Below are positions 1-7,484 of a stretch of DNA of 32,051 nt, one piece after another. Location of the stretch: the NCBI GenBank assembly GCA_026986905.1, contig JALSNQ010000018.1, positions 1 through 32,051 of the forward strand. Direction: 5' to 3'. Source of the stretch: Thermofilaceae archaeon. Its GTDB lineage: Archaea; Thermoproteota; Thermoprotei; Thermofilales; Thermofilaceae. Numbering within the stretch: the first letter of the stretch is position 1; each line of letters starts with the position of its first letter. The position numbers and the translations under genes are program-made. The notes beneath the pieces were generated by a model. It was not told the DNA's origin. It ran no database searches and was given only the letters and a program-made list of their open reading frames with translations.

Positions 1-42
1 TATGACTATGAGGGCTAGGAAAAACGCTTCAGCAACCCTCAC
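1..42 (-). CDS. start of a further pilin-like membrane protein (partial, runs off left edge)
   Basis: Only the first 14 codons are inside the window: a GTG at 42-40 opens a frame reading MRVAEAFFLALIVI. A short charged head followed at once by a hydrophobic run matches the other pilin-like genes just upstream. The frame overlaps the end of the preceding gene by 14 bases, the same tight packing seen elsewhere in this operon, and a G-rich stretch (GGGGGCGG) lies a few bases before the GTG. A chance open frame of this length cannot be excluded. Confidence 0.35.
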   Translation of the reverse strand, partial: MRVAEAFFLALIVI

Positions 43-328
43 CGTGTACCGCCCCCGTCGAATTATATAGGAGGAGGCACATGCCTCCCCCGGAGCCCGT
101 ATAGCTTATATTGGCTGAGCGGAGTGCCTCCTCGGGTATCGGCGTCGGATAGTATAGCGTTATATTGCTTCCAGGGGGTACTCCACGCTTTACAATTTCT
201 CTCAGAGTATCTGCCACTATTAACGCGGGGGCGGCCTGTGTAGCGCGCCACAGTGGGACGACTATAAGTGAGATCACCAGTAGCGAGGCTGCAAACTCCG
301 CCGCCGTAAAAACTGCGTCGTCCAGCAT
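29..328 (-). CDS. small pilin-like membrane protein of the pilus operon
   Basis: A 99-residue protein of unknown function. The N-terminus (MLDDAVFTAAEFAASLL) is a single hydrophobic helix of about 20 residues after a short polar head, as in type IV pilin-like subunits. The rest is a small extracytoplasmic domain with three N-x-S/T sequons (NIT, NIS, NST) and two cysteines. I choose the ATG at 328: it overlaps the upstream stop as TGATG, with a GGTG element 5-8 bases before it. A GTG at 334 would add two residues, but it falls inside that GGTG. Next to last visible gene of a minus-strand operon beginning at 6203. A minor pilin or pseudopilin is an inference; there is no canonical peptidase site. 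Confidence 0.55.
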   Translation of the reverse strand: MLDDAVFTAAEFAASLLVISLIVVPLWRATQAAPALIVADTLREIVKRGVPPGSNITLYYPTPIPEEALRSANISYTGSGGGMCLLLYNSTGAVHGEGC

Positions 329-873
329 CAACACCGACTTATCACATGGCTTATTAGGACGACACGCGTAGGCTTCTCACTAACAAATTTTTGCCAGGGG
401 GTTGTCACATCGACGGCCCAGGCGTCTAGAATAGTCTTGTTGGTGGATGTTTCTATGCATGAAGCCTGGCCTGTGAAGTTTGCAGTGTAATACTCCGCGA
501 TAACAATGTCCCCCATATTTTTCAGCGATATCCTAGATGAGAGGCCGCAGAATGTGCCGTTACCCCAAGGTGCTAGGGTGCTGTTAAAGGCGCTTGGGTT
601 TAGAGTTAAACCCCTGCATCCCTGAACCGTAATCCTCACGAGGCGAAGAACGTATTTTCTCGGGCCTAAACGCATTTCAGCGGGAAACATTTCTACATAT
701 ATTCCTCCTTCAACCGAGGCGCCCCCCTGGGAGATACGCGAGGACGTTTCTTCGAGATCTTCCACCGTGTACGGCCTCTCTGAAGCGTGAATAAGTCTCA
801 TGGAATACACGTAGACAACCGCGGTGGCGGCAGAGACAACGAGCAGTAGCAACGCTAGGCTTAGGGGGCTCAT
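328..873 (-). CDS. pilin-like secreted/membrane-anchored protein
   Basis: A 181-residue protein I do not recognise by family. It opens directly with a hydrophobic helix (MSPLSLALLLLVVSAATAVVYV), followed by a helix-forming segment with charged residues and then a beta-rich domain, the plan of archaeal type IV pilin-like subunits. Four cysteines (in QGCRG, TFCGL, ASCIE and the last residue) and sequons (NST, NGT, NFT, NKT) suggest an oxidised, glycosylated outer domain. It starts 1 base after the stop of the 709-residue protein, with GGTGG as ribosome-binding site, and its TGA overlaps the next ATG. Probably a minor pilin of the same surface structure. A lone anchored surface protein is the alternative. 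Confidence 0.6.
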   Translation of the reverse strand: MSPLSLALLLLVVSAATAVVYVYSMRLIHASERPYTVEDLEETSSRISQGGASVEGGIYVEMFPAEMRLGPRKYVLRLVRITVQGCRGLTLNPSAFNSTLAPWGNGTFCGLSSRISLKNMGDIVIAEYYTANFTGQASCIETSTNKTILDAWAVDVTTPWQKFVSEKPTRVVLISHVISRC

Positions 874-874
874 G

Positions 875-3004
875 CTACCACCTCTGGATCAGCGGTATTA
901 TGACCGAGTCTGTGTGGTTGAGGGGGGGCGGCACCCACACGATCCTTACCCTTAGGTTCCGGGTCGGCCTGCCTATGTCGACAATGAAGTTCGTCCCGTT
1001 CCAGGCTGCCCTGAACCACTCCTTCCACTCCTCCACGTAGAGCCAGACCTCGCCCGGGCCCCCGTTCCAGGGCTCCGGCTCGAAGTCTTTGCCTACGCGC
1101 CACACATACGGCCTGCTGAAGACTATGTAGCCCCTAGAGTCATCCCAGGCTAGGGGCTTCACGCCCCCATAGTAGAGGGTTAAGGGGGGCTCGGCTTGTA
1201 GAGGCACTGGGCCTCCAGGCGAGTAGCGCGCGTAAAGCCTTATGCTGGGCGTACTGGGCTCGAGGCGAGCCACAGCGCCCAGTGAGACAGCTATCTCAGG
1301 TACATCCCTAGGCGACTCGAAAACCGCGCTGCCCAGGCGGAGAACGTAGACTAGATGCTCCCTCACCGGGGTGCCGGGACAGCACTCGTATACGGGTCTT
1401 AGCTTGATCACGAATCCACTCCTGTTATACACCACGCCCTCAACGGGGAGAATTAGCCTAGTAACATTGTACAGTTTGCACCCTGAGTCGACACATAGCT
1501 TCACGGGGCCAATACTGAGTGGAGACTCCACGGCAAGCAGCCAGCCCCCCGAGTCCTTTGCCACAGGGAGCGTATGGACGCTAGACATGTTTACGAAAAT
1601 ATAGCCGCTTGGGCCGCGGCGTATGTCCCGCCACGTAGCATTCCGCGGAACAATTACTTTGATCGGCAGCTGAGCACTCCACAGCCCCCGTCCGCTTAGG
1701 TTAACGAGCAAGGCAGTAAATCCTCCTTTCAGGCTATGCGCCCCGGGGCCTAGGCCCACGGGTAGTAAAAGGGCGCCGGGCAGTATGGGGGACAGGTTTG
1801 CTGTAAGATACACGTACACGCTGTAGGGCTCACCCCCGTCAGTCGCGTTGGGAGTGAAGGCTACTACGGGCGGCTCTCCTGCAACTATAGTCCTGTTACC
1901 CCGCTTCACGACAACCCTGTAAGCTCTAAGGGATACCGGCTCGGCATAGTCGACCCAAACCTTCACCCATCCCGCCTGCCAGGAGTAATAGCCGACAACA
2001 TGCACGCGTATCCTCATGGTAGTGGAGTTCACCCATGTAACGTTTATCCAGCTACCACCAACACCCCTCTCCCAATGGGCTAGAAAGGGCTTGATAGGCG
2101 CCGTCCTATTGAAATGCAGATATATGTCTCCACTCCCCCTCCCGAAAACAGTAAGCCTGACCTGCCTATACGGGAAGCCACCCCTATAATCTCCACCATA
2201 GGACTTGTAGAACTCTAGGCGCCCAGAACTCCTCCTAGCAACAACCTTTTTCAGCACGTCAAAGTCTGACGCATTAAAAGACGCCGAGGAGACGCCGACA
2301 TACCAGCGAATCCGAGGCTCTCCCCTCCACGAGCTACCATTACCCATCCAGCGGACACCCCTAAACACGTAGAAGGGGAAGACGTCGGCGCCACCGGCAT
2401 CGCCAACCACATAGAACCTCGCATCAGTATAATGGCCCCGACCACCGCCTCCCTCACCGCCCCCGCCACACATACCCTGAGCGACAGAGGCGTGCTCGTA
2501 TAGGGAGGCGGCTATTGTGCAGGAGGAGGTCTCACAGTTGTAGATTATGCTCCAGGCCCAAGGGTTCACATAGGCCCTAGCCTCCCCGTTGATTATTGGA
2601 CCAAACCTCTTATCCCTGCAGAAGCTACAGCTACTCGAATTGCTTTTGCAGGAGCCTGAGAGCCCGTCAAGGGAGGCGCCGCTACTAGTAGTAGCCCCGC
2701 CTCTCCACTTCAGCTTAGTGGTGGCACTCCCATTCGTTACGCTGACAGAGACCTTCGCCCCGCCATAGACCTTGTAGTAGCCCCCAGAAGTGTCATTGAA
2801 GACCTCCGACTTCACGGCGCCATATCTAATCCACACCTGAAAGGAACCTGTATGTGGTTCATACGGCCTGATAATCTTCTTTTTAGTAGCAGACTTGCTG
2901 ACGCTTATCGGGTGAAACGGCGTCCAGGAAGAGGGTGCCGCAACGTTTACGGCTAGCATGGAGAGGACTGTTAAGAGAACGACTACTGTGAGGGGCCTCC
3001 TCAT
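875..3004 (-). CDS. large secreted cysteine- and sequon-rich surface protein (709 aa)
   Basis: I choose the ATG at 3004 because it overlaps the stop of the upstream gene as ATGA and begins a clean signal sequence (MRRPLTVVVLLTVLSMLAVN); an in-frame start at 3055 would add 17 residues lying inside the neighbour. The mature part looks all-beta, full of aromatic and alternating hydrophobic residues, with about 18 N-x-S/T sequons. Ten cysteines are visible, six of them clustered near residues 115-180, where a glycine-rich loop (CGGGGEGGGGRGHY) also sits. The even cysteine number suggests disulfides. No family is recognised and there is no C-terminal membrane helix. Its place among pilin-like genes suggests a pilus-associated adhesin or tip protein, which is inference. 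Confidence 0.7.
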   Translation of the reverse strand: MRRPLTVVVLLTVLSMLAVNVAAPSSWTPFHPISVSKSATKKKIIRPYEPHTGSFQVWIRYGAVKSEVFNDTSGGYYKVYGGAKVSVSVTNGSATTKLKWRGGATTSSGASLDGLSGSCKSNSSSCSFCRDKRFGPIINGEARAYVNPWAWSIIYNCETSSCTIAASLYEHASVAQGMCGGGGEGGGGRGHYTDARFYVVGDAGGADVFPFYVFRGVRWMGNGSSWRGEPRIRWYVGVSSASFNASDFDVLKKVVARRSSGRLEFYKSYGGDYRGGFPYRQVRLTVFGRGSGDIYLHFNRTAPIKPFLAHWERGVGGSWINVTWVNSTTMRIRVHVVGYYSWQAGWVKVWVDYAEPVSLRAYRVVVKRGNRTIVAGEPPVVAFTPNATDGGEPYSVYVYLTANLSPILPGALLLPVGLGPGAHSLKGGFTALLVNLSGRGLWSAQLPIKVIVPRNATWRDIRRGPSGYIFVNMSSVHTLPVAKDSGGWLLAVESPLSIGPVKLCVDSGCKLYNVTRLILPVEGVVYNRSGFVIKLRPVYECCPGTPVREHLVYVLRLGSAVFESPRDVPEIAVSLGAVARLEPSTPSIRLYARYSPGGPVPLQAEPPLTLYYGGVKPLAWDDSRGYIVFSRPYVWRVGKDFEPEPWNGGPGEVWLYVEEWKEWFRAAWNGTNFIVDIGRPTRNLRVRIVWVPPPLNHTDSVIIPLIQRW

Positions 3005-4503
3005 GGGGCGACACCTATTATCCTGAAGTAGGCCTCTCTGCCCCCGGTAACCCACACTCTCACCAGTAGTGTTCTCCCGCCCCTAGGCCAGGGGATAGGA
3101 GTATCCCTCGCGGCCGGGCCCGTCCCCTTTATCCCGTAGTAGTTGAAGCCGAGGCCTGGCATCATGCTGTACTCGCAGTTCTTCGGCTCAAGCATCCTGA
3201 AGGAGGGCGTCCCGTTGTAGCCCAGCTCCACGCCGTTAGCGCCGACGCCCTCGTATGGGTTGAGGAGCCCGTCCCAGGCGACCCGTATGTCCCCTGCAGG
3301 GCCCTTGCAGAGAATCTGCATCTCTGGCACTACGGGCGGCCAGCCCTCCCCGAAAAGCACGTCAATACCATCCAGTGAGGAATATGAATTGACCCATGTT
3401 CTCCACTTGGGAACCCTTATCTCCACGTAGGCAACCCTCACGCCCCTCGGCAGGAGGAATGGCACCCACAGCATGTTATTGGGAACGTCCTGTGGCACCC
3501 TAAAGACGCACGGTAACGGGTCGTAGGCGCGCACCCAGCCACCCCTTATCTCAAGCCTCTCAGCCGGTCTGCCGGGGCTATACTTGCAGCTACCGTTGAA
3601 ATAGTAGCCGGGCCATAGCGGCACCTTCGCGACGTATGGCAGGTCTCTGAGCCCCGGCAGGTATACCGCTGTTACGTTCGCCGGATGCTTCACCACCAGG
3701 GTGCTACCGTTTATCCCGGGGCTCCACCAGTACCTCCTCCCGCCCTCCTCCACCCAGTACCAGCCAAGCCACCACCTATGCGTCCCGTTTATCACGGGGC
3801 CCTCAATACTATAGTTTAGCCGCACGGGCGGCTCGTAGCATGCAGGCAACCCGGGCAACGCAACGTTAGACTTCACCGTAACTCCCCTGCACACTTTACG
3901 CCAGTAAAGCCTCACAGTAGTATTACCGCTGACAACGACCTGTACCGAAGAATTAATAGGTACAAAGCTCCACCTGCCGGCAACGAGGGGAAGAGAAGTT
4001 ATGTTTATAAAAGCTCCCCCGCGTAGGGCAACTATATCCAGGGATCCCTTATGCTTGGTTCCATTCACGAGGTACGGCGCTGAATAATTAACTATTATCG
4101 ATAGAACGTAATACATGCGTCTCGCTTCAACACTTAAGCTAGCGTTCCTATAGATCAGCACGACACCCTCTTTTGGAGCAGGCGCGTCTCCGAGGAATAC
4201 TGTGGCCACTCTATATCCAGGCTTTGCTACTACACGGTAGCGCCAATGCGATGGGCAAAGCCCTGGGCCGAGCCGCTTCAAGTAAATAGTGAAGCCCGTA
4301 CCGTTTTCCGCGTTTAAGTAGCAACGGCCACCTTCTTTTCCCGGAGAAGGGAGCTTTGCCGTATTTGAATGCTCTCCGCCACCCTTCGTCGTGTTATATT
4401 CAATAGCCGGCTTGTTTCTTTCCGTTAATAAAAGCATTGTCACCGAAGCGGCTGCGACCGTCAATATTATTAGTAAAAATGCGGCGATCAAGCGTCTACC
4501 CAT
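3001..4503 (-). CDS. secreted or N-terminally anchored surface protein (500 aa)
   Basis: The ATG at 4503 is preceded by GGTGAAGGGG, a good archaeal ribosome-binding site. The N-terminus (MGRRLIAAFLLIILTVAAASV...) is a basic head plus a hydrophobic helix that may be a signal peptide or a permanent anchor. The remainder is beta-rich, with about 14 N-x-S/T sequons and eight cysteines outside the helix. No catalytic motif or recognised domain is seen. The stop overlaps the start of the 709-residue secreted protein by 4 bases (ATGA), so the two are probably made together and may pair on the cell surface. Upstream is a tiny pilin-like gene. It could be a large minor-pilin-like subunit, since its hydrophobic helix sits at the extreme N-terminus. 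Confidence 0.7.
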   Translation of the reverse strand: MGRRLIAAFLLIILTVAAASVTMLLLTERNKPAIEYNTTKGGGEHSNTAKLPSPGKEGGRCYLNAENGTGFTIYLKRLGPGLCPSHWRYRVVAKPGYRVATVFLGDAPAPKEGVVLIYRNASLSVEARRMYYVLSIIVNYSAPYLVNGTKHKGSLDIVALRGGAFINITSLPLVAGRWSFVPINSSVQVVVSGNTTVRLYWRKVCRGVTVKSNVALPGLPACYEPPVRLNYSIEGPVINGTHRWWLGWYWVEEGGRRYWWSPGINGSTLVVKHPANVTAVYLPGLRDLPYVAKVPLWPGYYFNGSCKYSPGRPAERLEIRGGWVRAYDPLPCVFRVPQDVPNNMLWVPFLLPRGVRVAYVEIRVPKWRTWVNSYSSLDGIDVLFGEGWPPVVPEMQILCKGPAGDIRVAWDGLLNPYEGVGANGVELGYNGTPSFRMLEPKNCEYSMMPGLGFNYYGIKGTGPAARDTPIPWPRGGRTLLVRVWVTGGREAYFRIIGVAP

Positions 4504-4549
4504 GCCCCTTCACCGAGATACTATTTTTGAGTAGCATAAATGGCCGCAC

Positions 4550-4690
4550 CTACGGCGGCGTGACGAGCGCCCCATTACGGGAGATAACTAGGAGGGGAGG
4601 CATCCTATAAGCCGTTACGGCTAGAAGTAAAAGTGCTATAATAGCTGTGATTGATAAGAGGTAAATCGCCGCTGTCAACGCCTTCTCCAT
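4550..4690 (-). CDS. 46-residue pilin-like membrane protein
   Basis: A very short gene: an ATG at 4690 and a TAG at 4552-4550 enclose 46 codons. The product starts MEKALTAAIYLLSITAIIALL and is essentially one membrane helix with a tail of about 18 residues. Support comes from a GGTGA ribosome-binding site whose last three bases are the TGA of the platform-protein gene, 6 bases before the ATG, and from its position in the only gap of the operon. It resembles the N-terminal helix of a type IV pilin without the globular domain. It could be a minimal pilin, an assembly factor or a small membrane subunit. Confidence 0.6.
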   Translation of the reverse strand: MEKALTAAIYLLSITAIIALLLLAVTAYRMPPLLVISRNGALVTPP

Positions 4691-4696
4691 GGCCGT

Positions 4697-5833
4697 TCAC
4701 CTTGGCGCGAGTAGTGGGCCTAGGACTAGGCCGGCGTATGTCGCGAGCAGCATTACGGGCAGGTATAGTGGGAAGTATAGGGGGTTCCCCTCGCGCATGC
4801 TCGCCGTCGCCACGCTGTAGGACAGGGAGTTTACTGCCAGCACGAGGTCGAGGTAGGGCTTCACGCGCGCAAACGAGACGGGCGAGATGCTCAGCCCGGC
4901 CACGCTCACCGCCGGGAGAGAGGAGAAAACGCTCGACACCATGGAGAGCCCCAGGGCAAGCACGGACACCCCCACTATCCCGTTGAGCAGGGAGAGCATG
5001 GTTCGGGCCCTGACATCGCCGAGCAGGCGCCTATAAGACTCGAAGTACTCCACAAGCCAGCGGAGCCCCTCCTCGTCTCTCCCGAAGCGGCCGTAGAGCA
5101 TGAGGATCTCCCTCAGCACCCTGCTCACACGGAGCCGCACCGGCTCCTCGAAGGCGTCTAGGCCCAGGCACCTGAATATATGGAAGGGGCAGCGGAGCGC
5201 CTCTACCAGCAGCCTCCTGTCCCCTTCAAGCTCGCCTAGAATCTCCCTCGCCTCCCTATACGTCAACGCCGCGGAGGGCGCAGAGGCGGCGACGACTAGG
5301 AGGAACACCTCTTCGCCGACGCGTATCAGACCTCCAGCCTCTAAGAGGAGGGGCACAGCCATGAGGGAGAGAGCCGCCAGCGCCCGCCTCCCAGGTGGCG
5401 GGAAACGCAGCTCTACGGGGATCTTAGCGTAGGCCGCGGCTCCAACTAGGCCCCCGATGGCCGAGAAGGCGACGAGAAGGGGCGCAGCCTTGCCGGGGCT
5501 AACCATGAACACGAGCCCCACAACTATTAGGGGGAGCGAAACCGTGAAGAGCATCATCAGCTCCCCAAGCTGCTGTATGAGCTCCTCCGTCGTCTCAACC
5601 CTGACCCTGAGCTCCGAGAGTTTGTTCTCGATGTAGTTGCGTAGCCCCTCCCTTGTGCCGCTTAGCTCGTCGCGCCTAGCTATCTCGAGTATCCCGTCGC
5701 CCCCTCCGATGTCGGAGGACTTTTCTAGGCGCTTGAGCGTCGCTGAGGGGGGCAGTGGGCTGCTATATAGGATTATGGCAAGGTCGAGGCTGGAAAAAAC
5801 GGTTTTTTCGCCGGGTCGCCCGTTGAGAGGCAT
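4697..5833 (-). CDS. polytopic membrane protein, candidate GspF/TadC/FlaJ-like pilus platform
   Basis: A 378-residue protein with a soluble head of about 90 residues, then several hydrophobic segments (roughly 92-111, 116-136, 150-170, 174-195), a cytoplasmic charged helical stretch near 200-272, and further helices near 275-300 and 350-376. This order, soluble helical domain then membrane helices repeated twice, is that of the type II secretion F / TadC / FlaJ family, the inner-membrane platform that works with an assembly ATPase. The pilin gene lies 4 bases upstream and more pilin-like genes follow. I see no signature that proves the family, and no matching ATPase gene lies within the window; it could be beyond the left edge. 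The ATG at 5833 has only a weak ribosome-binding site. Confidence 0.55.
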   Translation of the reverse strand: MPLNGRPGEKTVFSSLDLAIILYSSPLPPSATLKRLEKSSDIGGGDGILEIARRDELSGTREGLRNYIENKLSELRVRVETTEELIQQLGELMMLFTVSLPLIVVGLVFMVSPGKAAPLLVAFSAIGGLVGAAAYAKIPVELRFPPPGRRALAALSLMAVPLLLEAGGLIRVGEEVFLLVVAASAPSAALTYREAREILGELEGDRRLLVEALRCPFHIFRCLGLDAFEEPVRLRVSRVLREILMLYGRFGRDEEGLRWLVEYFESYRRLLGDVRARTMLSLLNGIVGVSVLALGLSMVSSVFSSLPAVSVAGLSISPVSFARVKPYLDLVLAVNSLSYSVATASMREGNPLYFPLYLPVMLLATYAGLVLGPLLAPR

Positions 5834-5837
5834 GGCG

Positions 5838-6203
5838 TTACACTTTCGTGTAGGCTAGGGCTATTTCTCCGCTCGGCGTGCGTACTATTATCTGGCTGGG
5901 GGGCTGAGTTGTGAAGGTGGCAGTGCACTGGAGCAGCTGCCCAGACGCGGTGCAGCTAGTCGAGGAAGCGCCGACCACAGTTATGTTGCCCGGGCCCACG
6001 GCAGCGGTTCCCACGTTCTTGAGGGTAAAGTACAGCTTCCCGCTGCCGCTGTCATACGTGGGCGTACCCACGACGACCAGCATGGGACTACTTGTAACAC
6101 TCCTCGTAGCACTCATCACGAACCACACTACAAGCCCCGCAGCAGCGACAAGCCCTATGGTGAGCAACGCGGCAGTAATACTAAACGCGCCCCTACGCCT
6201 CAA
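5838..6203 (-). CDS. type IV pilin-like protein, probable major pilin
   Basis: A 121-residue protein with a textbook archaeal pilin N-terminus: a basic head MRRRG followed by AFSITAALLTIGLVAAAGLVVWFVM, so a class III signal peptidase (PibD/EppA type) could cut after Gly5. After the helix comes a small beta-sandwich-like domain of alternating hydrophobic residues with a conserved-looking NVGTAAV turn, one NIT sequon and two cysteines. The start is a TTG at 6203; no in-frame ATG or GTG occurs before the upstream stop at 6239-6237, and a TATA-like box 30-40 bases upstream puts the transcript start close by. First gene of the minus-strand pilus operon. Bacterial-type Glu5 is absent, as in many archaeal pilins. 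Confidence 0.7.
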   Translation of the reverse strand: MRRRGAFSITAALLTIGLVAAAGLVVWFVMSATRSVTSSPMLVVVGTPTYDSGSGKLYFTLKNVGTAAVGPGNITVVGASSTSCTASGQLLQCTATFTTQPPSQIIVRTPSGEIALAYTKV

Positions 6204-6232
6204 GGCTCTCAGCCGCAGAGGATTCCCGCACG

Positions 6233-6242
6233 ATTTTTAAGC
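6233..6242 (-). promoter_or_regulatory. TATA-like box of the pilus operon
   Basis: On the minus strand this reads GCTTAAAAAT, about 30-39 bases before the TTG start at 6203. With the usual archaeal spacing the transcript would begin near 6210, leaving a leader of only a few bases. No other promoter-like sequence is evident before the genes that follow, which are packed with overlaps. Confidence 0.45.
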
Positions 6243-6266
6243 CTGGACAGCGAGAAAGATTTACAG

Positions 6267-6277
6267 GTTATAAACCA
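6267..6277 (+). promoter_or_regulatory. TATA box for the leaderless nucleotidyltransferase gene
   Basis: GGTTATAAACC is centred about 28 bases before the ATG at 6300, so transcription should start at or next to the start codon. No ribosome-binding site precedes this ATG, consistent with a leaderless message. The box is nearly palindromic and lies about 30 bases from the divergent pilus promoter, so the two could interfere or be co-regulated. Confidence 0.55.
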
Positions 6278-6299
6278 TGATAATATAGTTGGGGCTATA

Positions 6300-7484
6300 A
6301 TGCTATCTACTGCTGTCGTTCTGGCCGGCGGAAAAGGCACGAGGCTTAGGCCTTTAACATTAACAATGCCGAAACCCCTCGTGCCTATAGGCAACGTGCC
6401 TATACTTGACCATATCCTGACCCTGCTTAGAATAAACGGGTTAAAGAAAGTAGTTATAGCAGTAAATTATCTCGGCGAAATGATTAGGAGACATATAATT
6501 GAAAAATACGATAGTTATGGAATGGAAATAATAATACCCCGCATAACTCCACTCGACACAGCTGACGCTGTCAGAAAATGCCGTGACTTCATCGACGGCG
6601 ACTTCTTAGTCGTCATGGGAGACGTACTCACAAATATGAACCTACGCGAGTTCGCCGAGTTTCACGAAAAGAAGGGGGGAATAGCCACAATAGCTCTCAT
6701 CGAGGTGCAGTCTCTTCTAGACTTCGGAGCAGTAATAATGGGGTCAGAGAACAAAATCATGCACTTCATAGAAAAACCAAGTACACCTGAGATTTACCTC
6801 GTAAGCCTAGCCTACACGAGGATACCCGGGAACCTCACCAAGCTCTACTCAAACCTCGCCAACACGGGTTTTTACGCACTCAGCTACAGGATCCTAGACA
6901 TCCTGGACGAAAACCCGTACCTAATGGACTGGGGGCGCCACGTGTTCCCCTGGCTACTCGAAAACAATTATACCATCTACGGGTGGGACGCGGGCGATAC
7001 ATACTGGGCGGATGTGGGGAGGCCTAGAAATTACCTTACCGCAAACTTCGACTTACTCGAAGGTAAGGTCAAGCCACTCATGCCAAAAGGAAATAACACC
7101 ATGCCCGGCGTATACATAGGCAACAACGTGGAAATAAGCACAAGGGCCTCCATAAGGCCTCCAGTAGCCCTCGGCGACAACGTTAAAATAGGAGAAAACT
7201 CCTCGATAGGCCCCTATACTGTTCTCGGCGACAATGTCAGCGTGGGCAGCAACGCAACAGTGGAAAGAAGTGTAATAATGAATAACACAAAGATAGAGGA
7301 CAACGTGAAGGTTACTTATAGTGTTTTAGCAAAAAATATTTTAGTTATGCAAAATGCTGTGATAAAAGGATTCTCTGTGATAGGAGAGGGGGTCGTTGTG
7401 AAGAGCAACCATACAGTGCAGCCGAACACCGTGCTCGAACCCGAGCTCAGACTTGTAGAAAAGGTGATACGCCATGGCCCATAG
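6300..7484 (+). CDS. sugar-1-phosphate nucleotidyltransferase with left-handed beta-helix domain
   Basis: Transfers an NMP from an NTP to a sugar 1-phosphate to make an NDP-sugar, most like the GDP-mannose or UDP/dTDP-glucose pyrophosphorylase group; base and sugar cannot be fixed from sequence. The Rossmann-like catalytic domain has the signature GGKGTRLRPLT (10-20), PKPLVPI (24-30), metal-binding Asp108 in VMGD, EKP (158-160), NTGFYAL (188-194) and WADVG (236-240). The usual LGTA loop reads LDTA (85-88). From about 271 the protein has hexapeptide repeats typical of a left-handed beta-helix. All main catalytic elements look intact. The gene overlaps the next by 11 bases, so the two products are probably made in step. 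It may supply activated sugar for surface glycans. Confidence 0.85.
   Translation: MLSTAVVLAGGKGTRLRPLTLTMPKPLVPIGNVPILDHILTLLRINGLKKVVIAVNYLGEMIRRHIIEKYDSYGMEIIIPRITPLDTADAVRKCRDFIDGDFLVVMGDVLTNMNLREFAEFHEKKGGIATIALIEVQSLLDFGAVIMGSENKIMHFIEKPSTPEIYLVSLAYTRIPGNLTKLYSNLANTGFYALSYRILDILDENPYLMDWGRHVFPWLLENNYTIYGWDAGDTYWADVGRPRNYLTANFDLLEGKVKPLMPKGNNTMPGVYIGNNVEISTRASIRPPVALGDNVKIGENSSIGPYTVLGDNVSVGSNATVERSVIMNNTKIEDNVKVTYSVLAKNILVMQNAVIKGFSVIGEGVVVKSNHTVQPNTVLEPELRLVEKVIRHGP

Noticed and set aside
3005-3055. 17-residue N-terminal extension of the 709-residue secreted protein
   Set aside because: It lies inside the upstream gene and would hide the signal sequence that starts cleanly at 3004 with an ATGA overlap.
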